Below, piece by piece: positions 18,143-28,521 of a stretch of DNA of 64,000 bases; the first letter of the stretch is position 1; every line of letters starts with the position of its first letter. The notes beneath the pieces were generated by a model. The model was not told the DNA's origin, ran no database searches, and was given only the letters and a program-made list of their open reading frames with translations. The stretch lies in NCBI GenBank assembly GCA_029449235.1, contig JANATG010000007.1, positions 2,604,001 to 2,668,000 of the forward strand, given 5' to 3'. The stretch comes from Linnemannia schmuckeri (Eukaryota > Mortierellomycota > Mortierellomycetes > Mortierellales > Mortierellaceae). The position numbers and the translations under genes were made by a program.

Positions 18143-20500
18143 CTATTCTGAAAAAGGAGCAGGGGCAGGAGAAACAGTAGAATCAGCAGTAGCAGTAGCA
18201 GAATCCCGGAGAACAAGATACTCGACGCTCTGGAAACGAAGCACAATGTGTAAAGTGTCCCTGTGATCCCTCTTGCGTCCAATACGTGGATACAACCCAA
18301 GCGCCTTCTGCTCGTCCATCGAAGGCTCTGGAAGACCAAGATTCATCGTCACAACATGCTTGGCTTTGCCCTTCAAACACTCCACCAGTGCCCTGTGGCT
18401 AAACCCGCTACATTCTGGCATCGTCACATCTTTCAGTTTCGGAAACATGCCGTGGAAGAAAAGCGGAACAAGAGTATCGTCCAGTACCCAGGGCCCGGTC
18501 ATTTGTAGTGTTTTGAGAGCTGGAGCAATGATGCGCTTGGGTCTGGGTGGTAGTTGCTGTTGCCTTGAGGTAGAGTTGGCATCGGCAGTGATAGAGCCAG
18601 TCACGAAAAAGTCATCCTGAGTGAGAATACGGGTATGCGTATCCCGTTCGGTAGTTATCTTCAGCATCAAGGTCTCGAGAGAAGGACAGCCTCGTAGCAT
18701 GCGGAATCCGAAACGGTAAGCAAACTCTCCCATGAACTCAGCGACGCTCAACTGTGGCAAGACCCAGTCCCAAGTCCAAAGGGGACGGCGCCCAACTCCA
18801 GGTTGAACTGCTCCTCCATGAGATCCTTCTGTTCCTGCTCCTGTTCCTGTTGCGCACAAAAAAAGGCCTTCCTGAGCGCTGAAAGACTGCTCTAGTTCTT
18901 CAACAGGCGGGATGAAGCAATCACGCATATAATAATTGCCCGAACAAATACGGAGCGAACCCAACTTGGACATCGAGTGAAGAGTTGAGGGGTGAAACGT
19001 CAGCGCTGGCCATCCCTGCAGTCTCAATACTGAAAGTTGTCCGAGCTGGGCTGGAAGGGTGGATACAATATCCGGGCACCAGTATCTTGTTGTATCGTCC
19101 ATAAGGTCGAGGAAGATAAGATTAGGACAGTGCGTAAGCAGCAAAGGGTCGAGCACCAGTCGGTTCCTGCGAATGTCTAATGTGAGGTGTGTCAACTTTG
19201 GCATATCAACCCATCCTTGACCGATCCGAATTGTTGGGGTAGATCCGCCTTGTACAATGTCGTCAACTCTGATATACTGCAACGTGTAGGAAAAGGCGAA
19301 TGCAATGTCGTCGATTTCGTCGGTCAGAGAATAGTAATCCCGGATTTGGACTCGCTGTAGCGGCACCAGACCACCATTCTCTCCGAGCGACACCTTCTCC
19401 TGTACTGCCCACTTAAAGCTCCCCTTGGCAAGTGGTGTTATATCCAAAAAATTTAGATTCCGGCAGCGTTGAAGAAGTCGAGGGTAGTCAAATTCAGGCC
19501 CCTGCCATTGCTCATGGTTCGCGACAATGTCCTTTACATGTCTAAGGTTGGTTGTCAGAGGATGGGTCATCAGCCGCGCCCAGTTGTGCTTGCTAAGGAC
19601 TGCTGGTGGAGGCATCGGTGGCAAGCGCCGATAGATCTGCAATTGGACATCTTTCAAGTTGGTATTGTAGCTCCTTGGCCACATAGGAGAATCGTTGATG
19701 TTCACGGTTTGGAGTCGTCCCGGGAAGTGCCATACATGATCCTCGATAAACTGCAGCAGGGTTTGCATTGCCTTGTCCTTACACAGTTGCGTTGATTCGT
19801 CCATCTCCAAGTCCCCAGATTCGTATACCTCGTCGACACTAACATTTACACGGTCCAGTCGACTAAGTCGATCGACCACCTGGAGGTAGCGGTCAATGTC
19901 GGATAGAGGGATGGTCAGCGATTCCAGTTGGTCCAGAATACGGAATGCAAGAGACCAGACCACCTCTCGATAGACAATAACGTTGTGAAGGTGGCGAAGA
20001 AACTCTCCCTTCGAACTGTACGAGCCAACATAGGCTGCAAGGACACAAATCGATTGACGCAGATGAGTGTACTCTTCTCCCTGGAGATAGACAAGTTCCT
20101 CTACGGTAGGCTCCTTGTCTGGTCGAAAGATTAGGGGTTCCGACCGGAAGGCTAGTGGATTGAGGTGACGTACGTGGCCAAGGTAGTCGAAAGTTGGTCT
20201 GGGTGCCTGTGTGTACAATGGATCTCGGGCGAGACAATGGGCAAGGGTGAGAGGGAGAGTGCTGGAGGGAACACAGGCAAGGAGGCCACGGGTGCATTCT
20301 CTCTTGTTGCCTCGGATGTAGTCAGCGCCTATGCAGGCATAAGGATTACGGTATAGAAAGGGCAGGGCCACTAGTGCGATGTATCGGCTGACACGAAGGA
20401 GTGTAGAGAGAGTGATGAGCGCGACGGTGTTTGTGTCGCATGCGATGATCTTGAAGATGTGCTGCAGGCATTCGAGAGGTAATTGCGAGAGGGGATCCAT
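18143..20500 (-). CDS. F-box/LRR-like protein, intact array copy 1
   Basis: Intact single-exon frame of 785 aa. The N-terminus MDPLSQLPLECLQHIF is an F-box core (LPxExLxxI), followed by a VSRYIALVALPFLYRNPY helix shared by all copies. The rest is a long irregular leucine-rich solenoid with shared landmarks: YREVVWSLAFRILDQLESL, FKWAVQEK, RIGQGWVDMPKLTHLTLD, PAQLGQLSVLRLQGWPALTF, and WTWDWVLPQL. F-box proteins act as substrate adaptors of SCF ubiquitin ligases through Skp1 (family knowledge); the substrate here is unknown. A low-complexity insert with GTGAGTEGS lies near residue 565. The C-terminus is REYxVxR-like (VEYLVLRDS) followed by a short Ala/Pro-rich tail. It is one of only two unbroken members of the array. 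Confidence 0.85.
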   Translation of the reverse strand: MDPLSQLPLECLQHIFKIIACDTNTVALITLSTLLRVSRYIALVALPFLYRNPYACIGADYIRGNKRECTRGLLACVPSSTLPLTLAHCLARDPLYTQAPRPTFDYLGHVRHLNPLAFRSEPLIFRPDKEPTVEELVYLQGEEYTHLRQSICVLAAYVGSYSSKGEFLRHLHNVIVYREVVWSLAFRILDQLESLTIPLSDIDRYLQVVDRLSRLDRVNVSVDEVYESGDLEMDESTQLCKDKAMQTLLQFIEDHVWHFPGRLQTVNINDSPMWPRSYNTNLKDVQLQIYRRLPPMPPPAVLSKHNWARLMTHPLTTNLRHVKDIVANHEQWQGPEFDYPRLLQRCRNLNFLDITPLAKGSFKWAVQEKVSLGENGGLVPLQRVQIRDYYSLTDEIDDIAFAFSYTLQYIRVDDIVQGGSTPTIRIGQGWVDMPKLTHLTLDIRRNRLVLDPLLLTHCPNLIFLDLMDDTTRYWCPDIVSTLPAQLGQLSVLRLQGWPALTFHPSTLHSMSKLGSLRICSGNYYMRDCFIPPVEELEQSFSAQEGLFLCATGTGAGTEGSHGGAVQPGVGRRPLWTWDWVLPQLSVAEFMGEFAYRFGFRMLRGCPSLETLMLKITTERDTHTRILTQDDFFVTGSITADANSTSRQQQLPPRPKRIIAPALKTLQMTGPWVLDDTLVPLFFHGMFPKLKDVTMPECSGFSHRALVECLKGKAKHVVTMNLGLPEPSMDEQKALGLYPRIGRKRDHRDTLHIVLRFQSVEYLVLRDSATATADSTVSPAPAPFSE

Positions 20501-21052
20501 TTAGCAAGATGTAGATGTAAGGTATCGAGATGTGTCTTTGGAAGGAAGATGAAAGTTGGAGAGGGAAAGGGAGAGGGAGAGAGAGAGAGAAGGATCAAGT
20601 GGTGAATGCAGAGAGTGAGAGAGGGTGATGAATGAAAGAAGGGATGAGAAGACTGAAAAGGGGAGAAGAAGGAGTGAAAGAAGAAAAAAGAGGAAGCCGT
20701 ATGAGGCGAGTATTGTTGGTTTGATGGCTTGCTTACACTCGTAGTGTGCTCGTTGGTTGGCTCTCGCAATCACAATTTTTTATTTTTAAAAACAGGACTC
20801 GAGCCTTTTTCTGTAGATGAACAAAGTCAAGAGATCGTTAGGGCACGTAATGAGAGGGCAGGTTTCAGTGTGACCTTATAGGGAGACTACGCCCCCATAA
20901 CCCACAACGTGTCAACTCTTTAGGTTTCTTTACACTGCCTAGCCTAATGTCACTCATTTGCAATGGCCATGATGCGTCACATTATCACAATATACAAGCA
21001 AAACAAACAAGGAAAAAAAAAAAGGTCAATCATCGCGACTTTTATTTTCTCT
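20501..21052. other. Upstream region of F-box copy 1
   Basis: Purine-rich on the plus strand (20530-20700), that is pyrimidine-rich in the gene's sense, with a TTTTTTATTTTT tract at 20777-20788. Open frames on the minus strand here are S/F/L-rich composition artefacts. Confidence 0.4.
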
Positions 21053-23367
21053 CTACTTGATGATCCTTCCGGACAACATACTCAACCTCCAAAAAAAAAA
21101 TCTCGTCCACAACACATCCGAACTCCTCTTCTCCTGAGACGGACGAACAAACATCCCCAACCCACTCGCCTCCTCAACCGAACAAGGCGCCTTCAATTCT
21201 GTCTCTACCTTTTCAATATGGCTCTCAGTACTCCTAAGTGTCTTCACCAATGACTCAACAGTGACTCCGTGCACGGCTTTCTAAATCACTTTTTCCAGGT
21301 TCGGGGACATGATGGCGCCCAGAAACTATGACAGCGCCGTCATACCTTCAAATACCCAACAACCATTCATGTACAGCTTGCCGAGCAAGGGCGGAACTAT
21401 AGGTTCTTATGGCCATCTACGCGGGGATACATAGGTCTGCCAGGGTGATAAGACGGGCATGGGTGTCGTTGAGGGCGGGGCAGGCATGGGGCATCTTGAA
21501 TTCGAACCAGTAGGCAAATTCGGAAGTGAGCCCGAGGTTAGTCAGACAAGGAAGCCAAGCCCATGTTCACATCGCCCGAGGAATGAGAGTACCCGTCGTG
21601 TCTGGGGAATAGCCTTCCTTGTGATCCTCCTTGAAGTCAAACGATGTTTTGAGCTCATCGAGAAGAGGTATGAAACAATACCGTGGCCGCTACAGACTCA
21701 TCTTCAGAACCGTCAATTTTTTGTTGACCTGAGTATTCCCGGATAAAAAGTCAGCTCGCTCCGCCCTTGCAAATAAAGAGACTTGAGCTGGAGTATTTGT
21801 GCCGGAAGACACGAAAAGATATCCTCTCAGAAGTACTGGAGAGTACTATCCGCGACATGGACCCCATCGAGAGCAGGACATTGGGTCAACAGCAGTAGGC
21901 CCAACGCCAGAAGGTGTTGATGTGCGGAGATTTTGGGTACTTCAGAGCAGAGAGACCAGTCCAGTTTTGTCCAAAATGTATTGTGTAGATGCTGGCACTT
22001 TCGATAATGGTTGCGGCCTTGAGGTACTGTAGCGATTGGCTGAATGCATATGCGATTGCGTCGAATTCTGATGATGATGCGGTGTGTTGACGGAGAGTCA
22101 CCTTGGCAAGTGGTATGAGACCGTGTACAAGGTAGCCTGGTTGCAGCATATCCGACGACATGGCAGTAGAGAAACCTGGAGACTGACTACATTTTGACCG
22201 TTATGCTCCAGCTCCTACTTCTCCTGAGCAACCCAGTCAAAGTAGCCTAACGCAAGTGATGCAACAGACAGTACCCTCAGAGACTGGCATCGCCGAAACA
22301 GCTGCTGAACATCGACCTCAGGAAGAAATTATGTTCAAGAATGGACACGACTCAACTCTGTCGTCTCCAGATGCGCGGATACGCGTGGCCAATTATAGGG
22401 AATTATGACGGTCGGTTGGTGCGAAGGTGGCAGTAATTGATTGATCTCCCTTTCAACCTTGCTATGAATGGCCCGGGATCCAGCTTGTTCCCAAAAGAGA
22501 GTAAAGTACGTGGCGAATGTGGTGAGATGTTCTGGGAAGAGCCTTGTATAATCCTTGAGGAGTTGAACTAGCTGTCTCATATACTCTTCCTGCCGCAGTA
22601 GTCTCTTGCGTTCGCTGTTGTCATGGCTGGGTACTTTTGAATAACAAACGCACCGAGAGACCATGTCCAGATAAATGTACACACGATCGAGTCGTATAAG
22701 ACGAGTGACTACTCAAAAGTAACGGAGGATGTCGGAGAGAAGGAGAGACAGAGTCTGGAGCTGCTCGAGGATAGGTTCTGCAAGAGACCAGGCTGCCTCT
22801 CGGTAGAGAATGTTGGGATAGTACTGGAGAAGTTGGGAGGATTGACTTTTTCTAAGGCAGGTGGTGTCCTTGCGCTCAAGTAAGTATGCGTTTACAAATT
22901 CATGTCGGTGAATGCACTCCATCTCGGCTGGAGAATACTCCTTGCAGCTGTTCTGAGGCCCATACTCCAAGAACGTGCATGGCCCGAGGTGGAGGTGGCG
23001 GACAAGGCAGAGATAGTTTCGCTGAGGATGAGAGGAAGAGGAAGGAGTGTCAGAACCGTTGTTAGAGCTGGCGTCAATATTCAATCCAAGGAGCAAGGCA
23101 GGATGAAGCTTCACTTTGGGAATGCTGCTGAAAAGTGTTGCGGCAAATAGGAGCGATTGATGGCCTTGTTCATTGGCGAAAATGATGAAATATAGCAGAT
23201 GGAAAGAGATCTAGTAGAGTAAAGGGAATGGGGTTTTGGAGATGTGTCGATTGACCTGGCAAAGTACGGTCAAAGTATACAAGGTTTTTTTCTATTCTAT
23301 GTCTGGGCAGGAATATATTGGAGGGTATGCTGTAAGCACGCCACTGGTAGTTGGGAAAGTCTTCCAT
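21053..23367 (-). pseudogene. F-box/LRR-like array copy 2, broken
   Basis: The start is ATG 23367-23365 (MED), but the frame must shift at once to read LSQLPVACLQHTLQ, the F-box, and it then meets a stop. The helix LCQVNRHISKTPFPLLY is followed by another stop. Pieces 22713-23114 (ILYREAAWSLAEPILEQLQ), 22335-22682 and 21886-22161 (DAIAYAFSQSLQYLKA) follow in order, each ended by a stop or shift. Around 21330-21400 GKLYMNGCWVFE is readable, and 21053-21274 gives the C-terminus GVTVESLVKTLRS. At least six disruptions. About 75 residues between the last two pieces are only weakly readable. Confidence 0.85.
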
Positions 23368-23504
23368 GCTAATGCGACGGAGTAGTTGAAGGATAGAAGT
23401 TGTTTTTGCTGGTGAAGGCAACGGGTGGATGAGGTAATAAGATGATGAGGTGAAGAGGATGGGGGCGGAGGGCACTATGGAGAGAATTTAACATGGGCCT
23501 GCAT

Positions 23505-23540
23505 GCATTTTTATTTTTTATTTTTTATTTTTTTTTTGTA
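23505..23540 (+). repeat. (TTTTTA)n tract between array copies 2 and 3
   Basis: ATTTTTATTTTTTATTTTTTATT-type tract; equivalent tracts occur at about 17856, 20777, 33780 and 37552, mostly upstream of array copies. Confidence 0.6.
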
Positions 23541-23714
23541 ACTTTGGCTCATCACTGACCACGGCCTGATAGCCAGTTGCAAACTGGTGGCAATAGTTAG
23601 TCGTCTAATGTACAAAGGGTTTTTTTCTCCTTTACTGAAAAGGTGGAAAAAACTAAAAATATTAATCGCAAAAGGTAAAAGTATGCCTTTTCACCTTTTA
23701 GTATTACTTGATTT

Positions 23715-26015
23715 TCATGCAAGATCCTTGTAAAGGACATACTCCTCCGTACAAAGGAACCGAGCCGGTAATGTCTTCGGCCTCCTTCTCTGCTTCTCCG
23801 AACGACGAAACATCCCCAACTCAACTCCTTCCTCCATTGAAGGACCTTCCAGATCCATCCTCACCACCTTGACATGATTCGCCATCGTCCTGATCGCCCC
23901 CACCATCGACCCTACAGGAGTACCACCAAATCCTCTCATAACCAGACGCTCCAGTTTTGGGAACATCTTACCAAGGAATTGCGAAAACAATGACGGACTC
24001 TCAATCATCCAACGACGATTAATATGGAGCCCTCTCAACGCCGGCGCCACATTGCGCTCCTGTGACCCCTCTGGGCCAGTAATAAAAAGATCCGCCCCAG
24101 ATATAATTCGAGTATGGTTTCCGTCGACGGTCGGAATGTAGAGGTGCAATGTAAGCAGTGATAGACATCCTTGAAGCACCTTGAACTCGAAAAGGTAAGT
24201 AAACTCGGACATGGGTTGTATGTGCAGCAGGCGAGACAGGTGCCAATCCCAAGTCCACTGAGGTCGCTCGATCAGGACAGGCCCTGCAGAAGATCCACAA
24301 CCTAAGAATTCATCCAACTCGTCAGCCGGTGAAATGAAACAATACCCTTCTTGTCTTGCAGTACTCAATTTCAGGACGAGAAGATCTTTAGTTGACTCGA
24401 GTGTTGCAGAGTGGAAAGTCAAGGCAGTCCAGCCTTCAAATATAATATTCTGAGCCAAGGGAGATCCGCTGACAAACAAGGAGTGAAATCCTGGCATGAG
24501 TAATCGAATGTCTCGTCACTGATCTTGACTGCAAAGAGAGAGGGATATCGGGAAAGCAAAAGTGGATTCAGTGCCAGTCGGTGACTGCGTGTGCAGAGCT
24601 TGAAGCATTCCAATGCTGGGAATTCTATCTAACCGCGTCCAATGTGAATCGTCTCGACGTGCTCTTCGCCCTGGATGGAAAGGATGAAGAGATACTTCAA
24701 GGACTGACTGAATGCAAAAGAGATAGCATCTAGGTCATGCGGTAACGATAAGTCGTACTCTTGAAGTGCGACCCCTTAAGCTGAAACAGACCGTGTGTCA
24801 AAGGGGCAGGACTGGGCGAGTCTATTGACGACATTTCTCTGTAGGCGAAGAGTGATCTTCTCATGGTACAGCTCTGACCAAGACTCTCGACAACTTCCTT
24901 CTCCTGAACCGCCCACTCAAAGGAACCCGGGACAAGAAAGCGCAAGTCATTCCGTGTCAAAACCCGGCACCGCTGGAGCAGCAGTCCTTCGGCAACTACC
25001 GGATCAAGGTTAAATACTTCCTTGACACAACTTAATTCCACTGAATGACGATGTGCACTAACTTGCGCCCAGCTGGTCGCAGGAAGGTACGTCGGTTTGT
25101 AAGGAGGCAAAATCAGATCGACAGCCTTGCCGATTTCAATGGTGCAAGAAAGACTAGGCCGGAAAGAAATACGATCCGGGGCAGTCTGAAAAGTCTTAAG
25201 GCAGCCTGGGAAGATACTTTTGTGAACCTGGAGAAACTGGACGACATGTTGTACCGCCTCCTCCTTCGGCAACCGTACTGGGTCATTGTCAGGGATAATA
25301 CAGCATGTCCGCTTGAAGACCGGATCTATAACGACAGTGACATGCTCCAATCTGTAGAGCTGACCGACAACCGAGAAATAACGTAGTGTCCGACAATGTA
25401 AAGATCAAGGATTCTAGCTGGTCGAGAGTCAAAATGGCAAAGGACCAGATTACTTCTTGGTAGAGGACGCTGGTATAGTAGTGAGGGAGCCGGTTTGATG
25501 CGTTGCTGTGAATGGAGCAATGTGCGTCTTTGCGATCTGCTAGATACATGTTCATCATATCCTGTCCAAAGGCGTGCACCATTTTTTGGGAAAATAGTTC
25601 TCAGCCGAGTTTTGTCTGCCATGGCCATCGTACTCCACATAAATAAAATTCTGCAGGTTAAGATGTCGAAGGTAGTCGAGCTGGTTGAATTGGTTTTGGG
25701 TAAGTGGTTCTATGCAGACAGTATCAACGCCTAACTCAAAGGTCAAGACGGATGGAGTCGTCGACTAGCAGGTATGTTGGCGAGTAGAGAATGTACGAGT
25801 GACCGTAATCAGGGAATTCCGGTGTTGCCAAAAGAAAAAATCTTGAATGGCAGGAAAGGGTTCCGGTACAGGAATGGAAGGGTGACCTGGGCGATGTGTC
25901 GGTTCACACGGTGATGGAAGACCAGAGTGACCGTTGACTGTGCGTTGATTGTTGAGGCGATGATTTGTGGAATTCGCTCTAGGCACTCGTTAGATAGTTA
26001 GGAGAGTGAGTCCAT
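23715..26015 (-). pseudogene. F-box/LRR-like array copy 3, broken
   Basis: From ATG 26015 the protein begins MDSLS and then a TAA; after a small shift the F-box LSNECLERIPQIIAS and VNRHIAQVTLPFLYRNPF are clear. Pieces follow at 25555-25746, 25289-25640 (overlapping frames), 24730-25350 (FEWAVQEKE), 24419-24613 (LALNPLLLSRYPSLF) and 23715-24497 (GWTALTFHSATLEST, WTWDWHLSRL, then C-terminal EEYVLYKDLA). The last 260 codons are open and conserved, so the C-terminal half decayed later or was retained longer than the N-terminal half. Confidence 0.85.
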
Positions 26016-26705
26016 TTGGGAAATGACAAAAAAGACAGGAAAAAGAGAAAAGCAAAATTGAGAACGTGATGGAGAGACGGAATGATATTTGTTTGGTGAA
26101 GGACAATGAATGAGTCTTGATACTCTCAGCGGGCGAGACGAATGCGGGGTGAAATGAGTGTAGTGGGTGGAATGGATGAACGGATGGAGTGCAGAATGAA
26201 GAGAAGGAAAGAAGATGAACCTTCCACGATTCCGTCTCTCTACTTTTTTTCGAACGAACAAAATGACATACGCTGTACCAAGATAACACCCACAAAGACT
26301 ACGACAAATTGCTGACGAGGTAATCCTCGGGGATCTGTCCAAAACGATGTGAACAATGACAATGGGTTGTATCAACAACCAAGATAACATCGACAAGCAT
26401 GTGCAGTTTGACAAAACACCCGATGGCGAGGACGATGAGGATGCAGGAGTCGACCCCGATATTGATGAGGAGGAAGAAGGCGAGCCGCATCTTGACAAAA
26501 GAAATGTTCAACGCAACCATCAATTGTCTCTCACCTTCCTTCTCAAATAAAGTACTAAAAAAGAGTACTATTCTCAAAAGGATTCAATTCATCTATCTTC
26601 TAAACCCGAAAAAATATAAACCAATGACTTATTGGCGCGGTCTCTATGTCACTTAGCTCAGTGCCAAGTTGTAAGGAGCTTGCTTTTTGAGGCGAAACCA
26701 TCAAG
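26016..26705. other. Between F-box copy 3 and LRR relic
   Basis: Pyrimidine-rich in minus sense up to 26230. At 26356-26577 both strands are open over 60-90 codons (an acidic peptide on plus, a hydrophobic one on minus); neither shows a domain or a start context that decides between them. Confidence 0.35.
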
Positions 26706-26820
26706 CTACCTAAGTCGAGCTGGCTTTAAGATCCTCAGATAGCGCCTGAGCTCCATTGTCTCTGATCTCATGGTTCCGCAGGCTCAGATCGGTCAACGTC
26801 GAATCAGTCTTAAGCGCAAG
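26706..26820 (-). pseudogene. Single ribonuclease-inhibitor-type LRR relic
   Basis: Minus strand reads LALKTDSTLTDLSLRNHEI followed by RDNGAQALSEDLKASST, a 28-residue RI-type leucine-rich repeat, then TAG. Upstream sequence is not coding. It is close to the repeats in the 10.7-11.2 kb relic and shows that pieces of the same LRR gene family are scattered here. Confidence 0.6.
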
Positions 26821-27268
26821 AGGTCTGTAAGATCCGATCGATCGGACCTTAAATTTCGAGCGGTTAGAGAGTCAAATTGCTCTTGGGTGCCTCAAAATAC
26901 ATGATCATTCGTGATAACACGAAGAAAATTTCAAGGGAACTGAAAGGAAATAATACTGGGTGCTTTGCATAAAGTATAGGGTTTGGATCCTTTAAGGTTC
27001 TCATTTCCATGTCAACCACCCATGCAGTAATTCGAAAAGAAGAAAGTTTTCAATACGACATCAGTTCCAAAATGGGTACGGATCACACGAAAGAATAAAG
27101 AAGAGGCAGATATAAGTGAGGAATCCAAGGGATGAGCGCAACGGTAGAGGATGAGCAATTCAAAATAAAATTGAAATCGCAAAAGGTGGATGGATCATTG
27201 ATTTGGGGCACTGCACTTAGGCATCCTGTTTCACCATAGTTTATTTCAAAGACAATGATGGCTGGGGC
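26821..27268. other. Downstream region of the secreted protein gene
   Basis: No gene seen. Contains the probable 3' UTR of the 27269-27628 gene, with AAAATAAAATT near 27163 (on the other strand no clear AATAAA). Confidence 0.35.
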
Positions 27269-27628
27269 TTAGTAGAGCTTGCTGCAACCATCTGGACCAC
27301 GGGATGAGATGCCCGCTTTACCAATGGAGATACTGTTGACCCATTGGGTGTTCTCAATCAAAGAGGCTTCATTAACGGCCTGGAAGTTGCCAGTGCAGTC
27401 GCTCGACGAGAACAGTCTGGTGTTGCTACCCCTGGGAATGCTGATCGATCCTGTCTGAGTGTTCTTGACGCAGTAGCAGATTCGATCGGAGGGGCCGTTC
27501 TTATCGGTGGCCGCACATAGTCTGGCTGCTTTGAGACCTGTGTTATCCCGGATTTCAGCGCATATGACGGCGAGTACAGCCTGCACACAGAGTGCGGACA
27601 GAAGGAGGAATGCAGACGTCTTGTTCAT
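27269..27628 (-). CDS. Small secreted cysteine protein
   Basis: Intact 119-aa frame. Residues 1-20 (MNKTSAFLLLSALCVQAVLA) are a strong signal peptide; the mature chain has six cysteines, including an ICYC pair and one near the C-terminus (DGCSKLY). The stretch RLFSSSDCTGNFQ ... WVNSISIGKAG recalls one Greek-key motif of the beta/gamma-crystallin type, which is only a suggestion. A TATAAATA box (27684-27691, minus sense) lies 56 nt upstream of the ATG, giving a compact promoter. It sits between two broken F-box copies and is not itself part of that family. An extracellular role is likely; partner unknown. Confidence 0.75.
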   Translation of the reverse strand: MNKTSAFLLLSALCVQAVLAVICAEIRDNTGLKAARLCAATDKNGPSDRICYCVKNTQTGSISIPRGSNTRLFSSSDCTGNFQAVNEASLIENTQWVNSISIGKAGISSRGPDGCSKLY

Positions 27629-27683
27629 TGCTGGAGGCTTGGTGTGGTTTGTTTTGGATCATCTACTGGGTAGAGGAGGCCGG

Positions 27684-27691
27684 TATTTATA
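27684..27691 (-). promoter_or_regulatory. TATA box of the secreted protein gene
   Basis: TATAAATA in minus sense, 56 nt upstream of the ATG at 27628. Confidence 0.65.
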
Positions 27692-28521
27692 GAAGGCATG
27701 GAAAGTTGGGCAAGGAGCTGCACTAATAGGTTACAGCTCGAGAAGCCGAGAAAGCGGCGCGAAAAGCGGCGTCTTTGACGAGCTGTCTGCGAGCTCATGA
27801 ACTCTATAGGGTGGGTAGATTTATGGCGACAGCAAACCGACTATCTAGATAGTACTATATCCTTGAGAGCACACTTGGTAGTATCAACATCAGCGGCGCT
27901 TTTCCGCGTCTTTGCTGACTGCGCCGTATGACGCCCCCACCGCGTAAACTAGCACCCACAGTACAAACAGAGGGATATAGCGAACGGATACGCACTAACC
28001 TGACACCGGGCCAGTATTGTCACACTCGCTGTGATTCTTCTTATCTCCTGGTATCGTCGTCAACCGAGACCAAATGGAGGAGGAGGCGGAAGATAACTTC
28101 ATAGCTGCCTCGTTTATTTTTTCTAAAAAGAACTAGAATAGTACCCGCAGCTTCGGTCGCGGAGGGGTGGAGCAAGTGTGAAGTAATAAAAAATAACAAA
28201 ATAAAGTAGTGGTGGTGAGTATCACAATGTTTATTTGTATTTAGCACTCCTTCCGTTTCTCTCTCTCTCGCTTCTTTTCATTGGGAGGGGGGATAAAATT
28301 TTTCTACTTTCTCTTTTTTCTTCTGTTTTGCGTTCCTCTTTTTTTTTTTTTTTTTTTTTTTTTGGAAACAGACTCAGGCAAAGAATCTCTGGGTAACTGC
28401 AAGCTTGCGAAATAAAATTAGGCAGGGGGCATCGACATGTCCTGTTTGCACCACATACATACAACATCCACAATAACAAAAAAAAAAGAAAATGATCCTT
28501 TCTTTTATTTCAAATGCTCAA
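27692..28521. other. Intergenic
   Basis: A T run of about 25 lies at 28339-28363. Short open frames on minus at 28041-28479 are K/R/S-rich with no domain. No gene supported. Confidence 0.4.

Noticed and set aside
26299..26577. 92-codon hydrophobic frame on minus
   Set aside because: It overlaps an acidic frame on the other strand and has no start context or homology; it mirrors D/E codons read in antisense.
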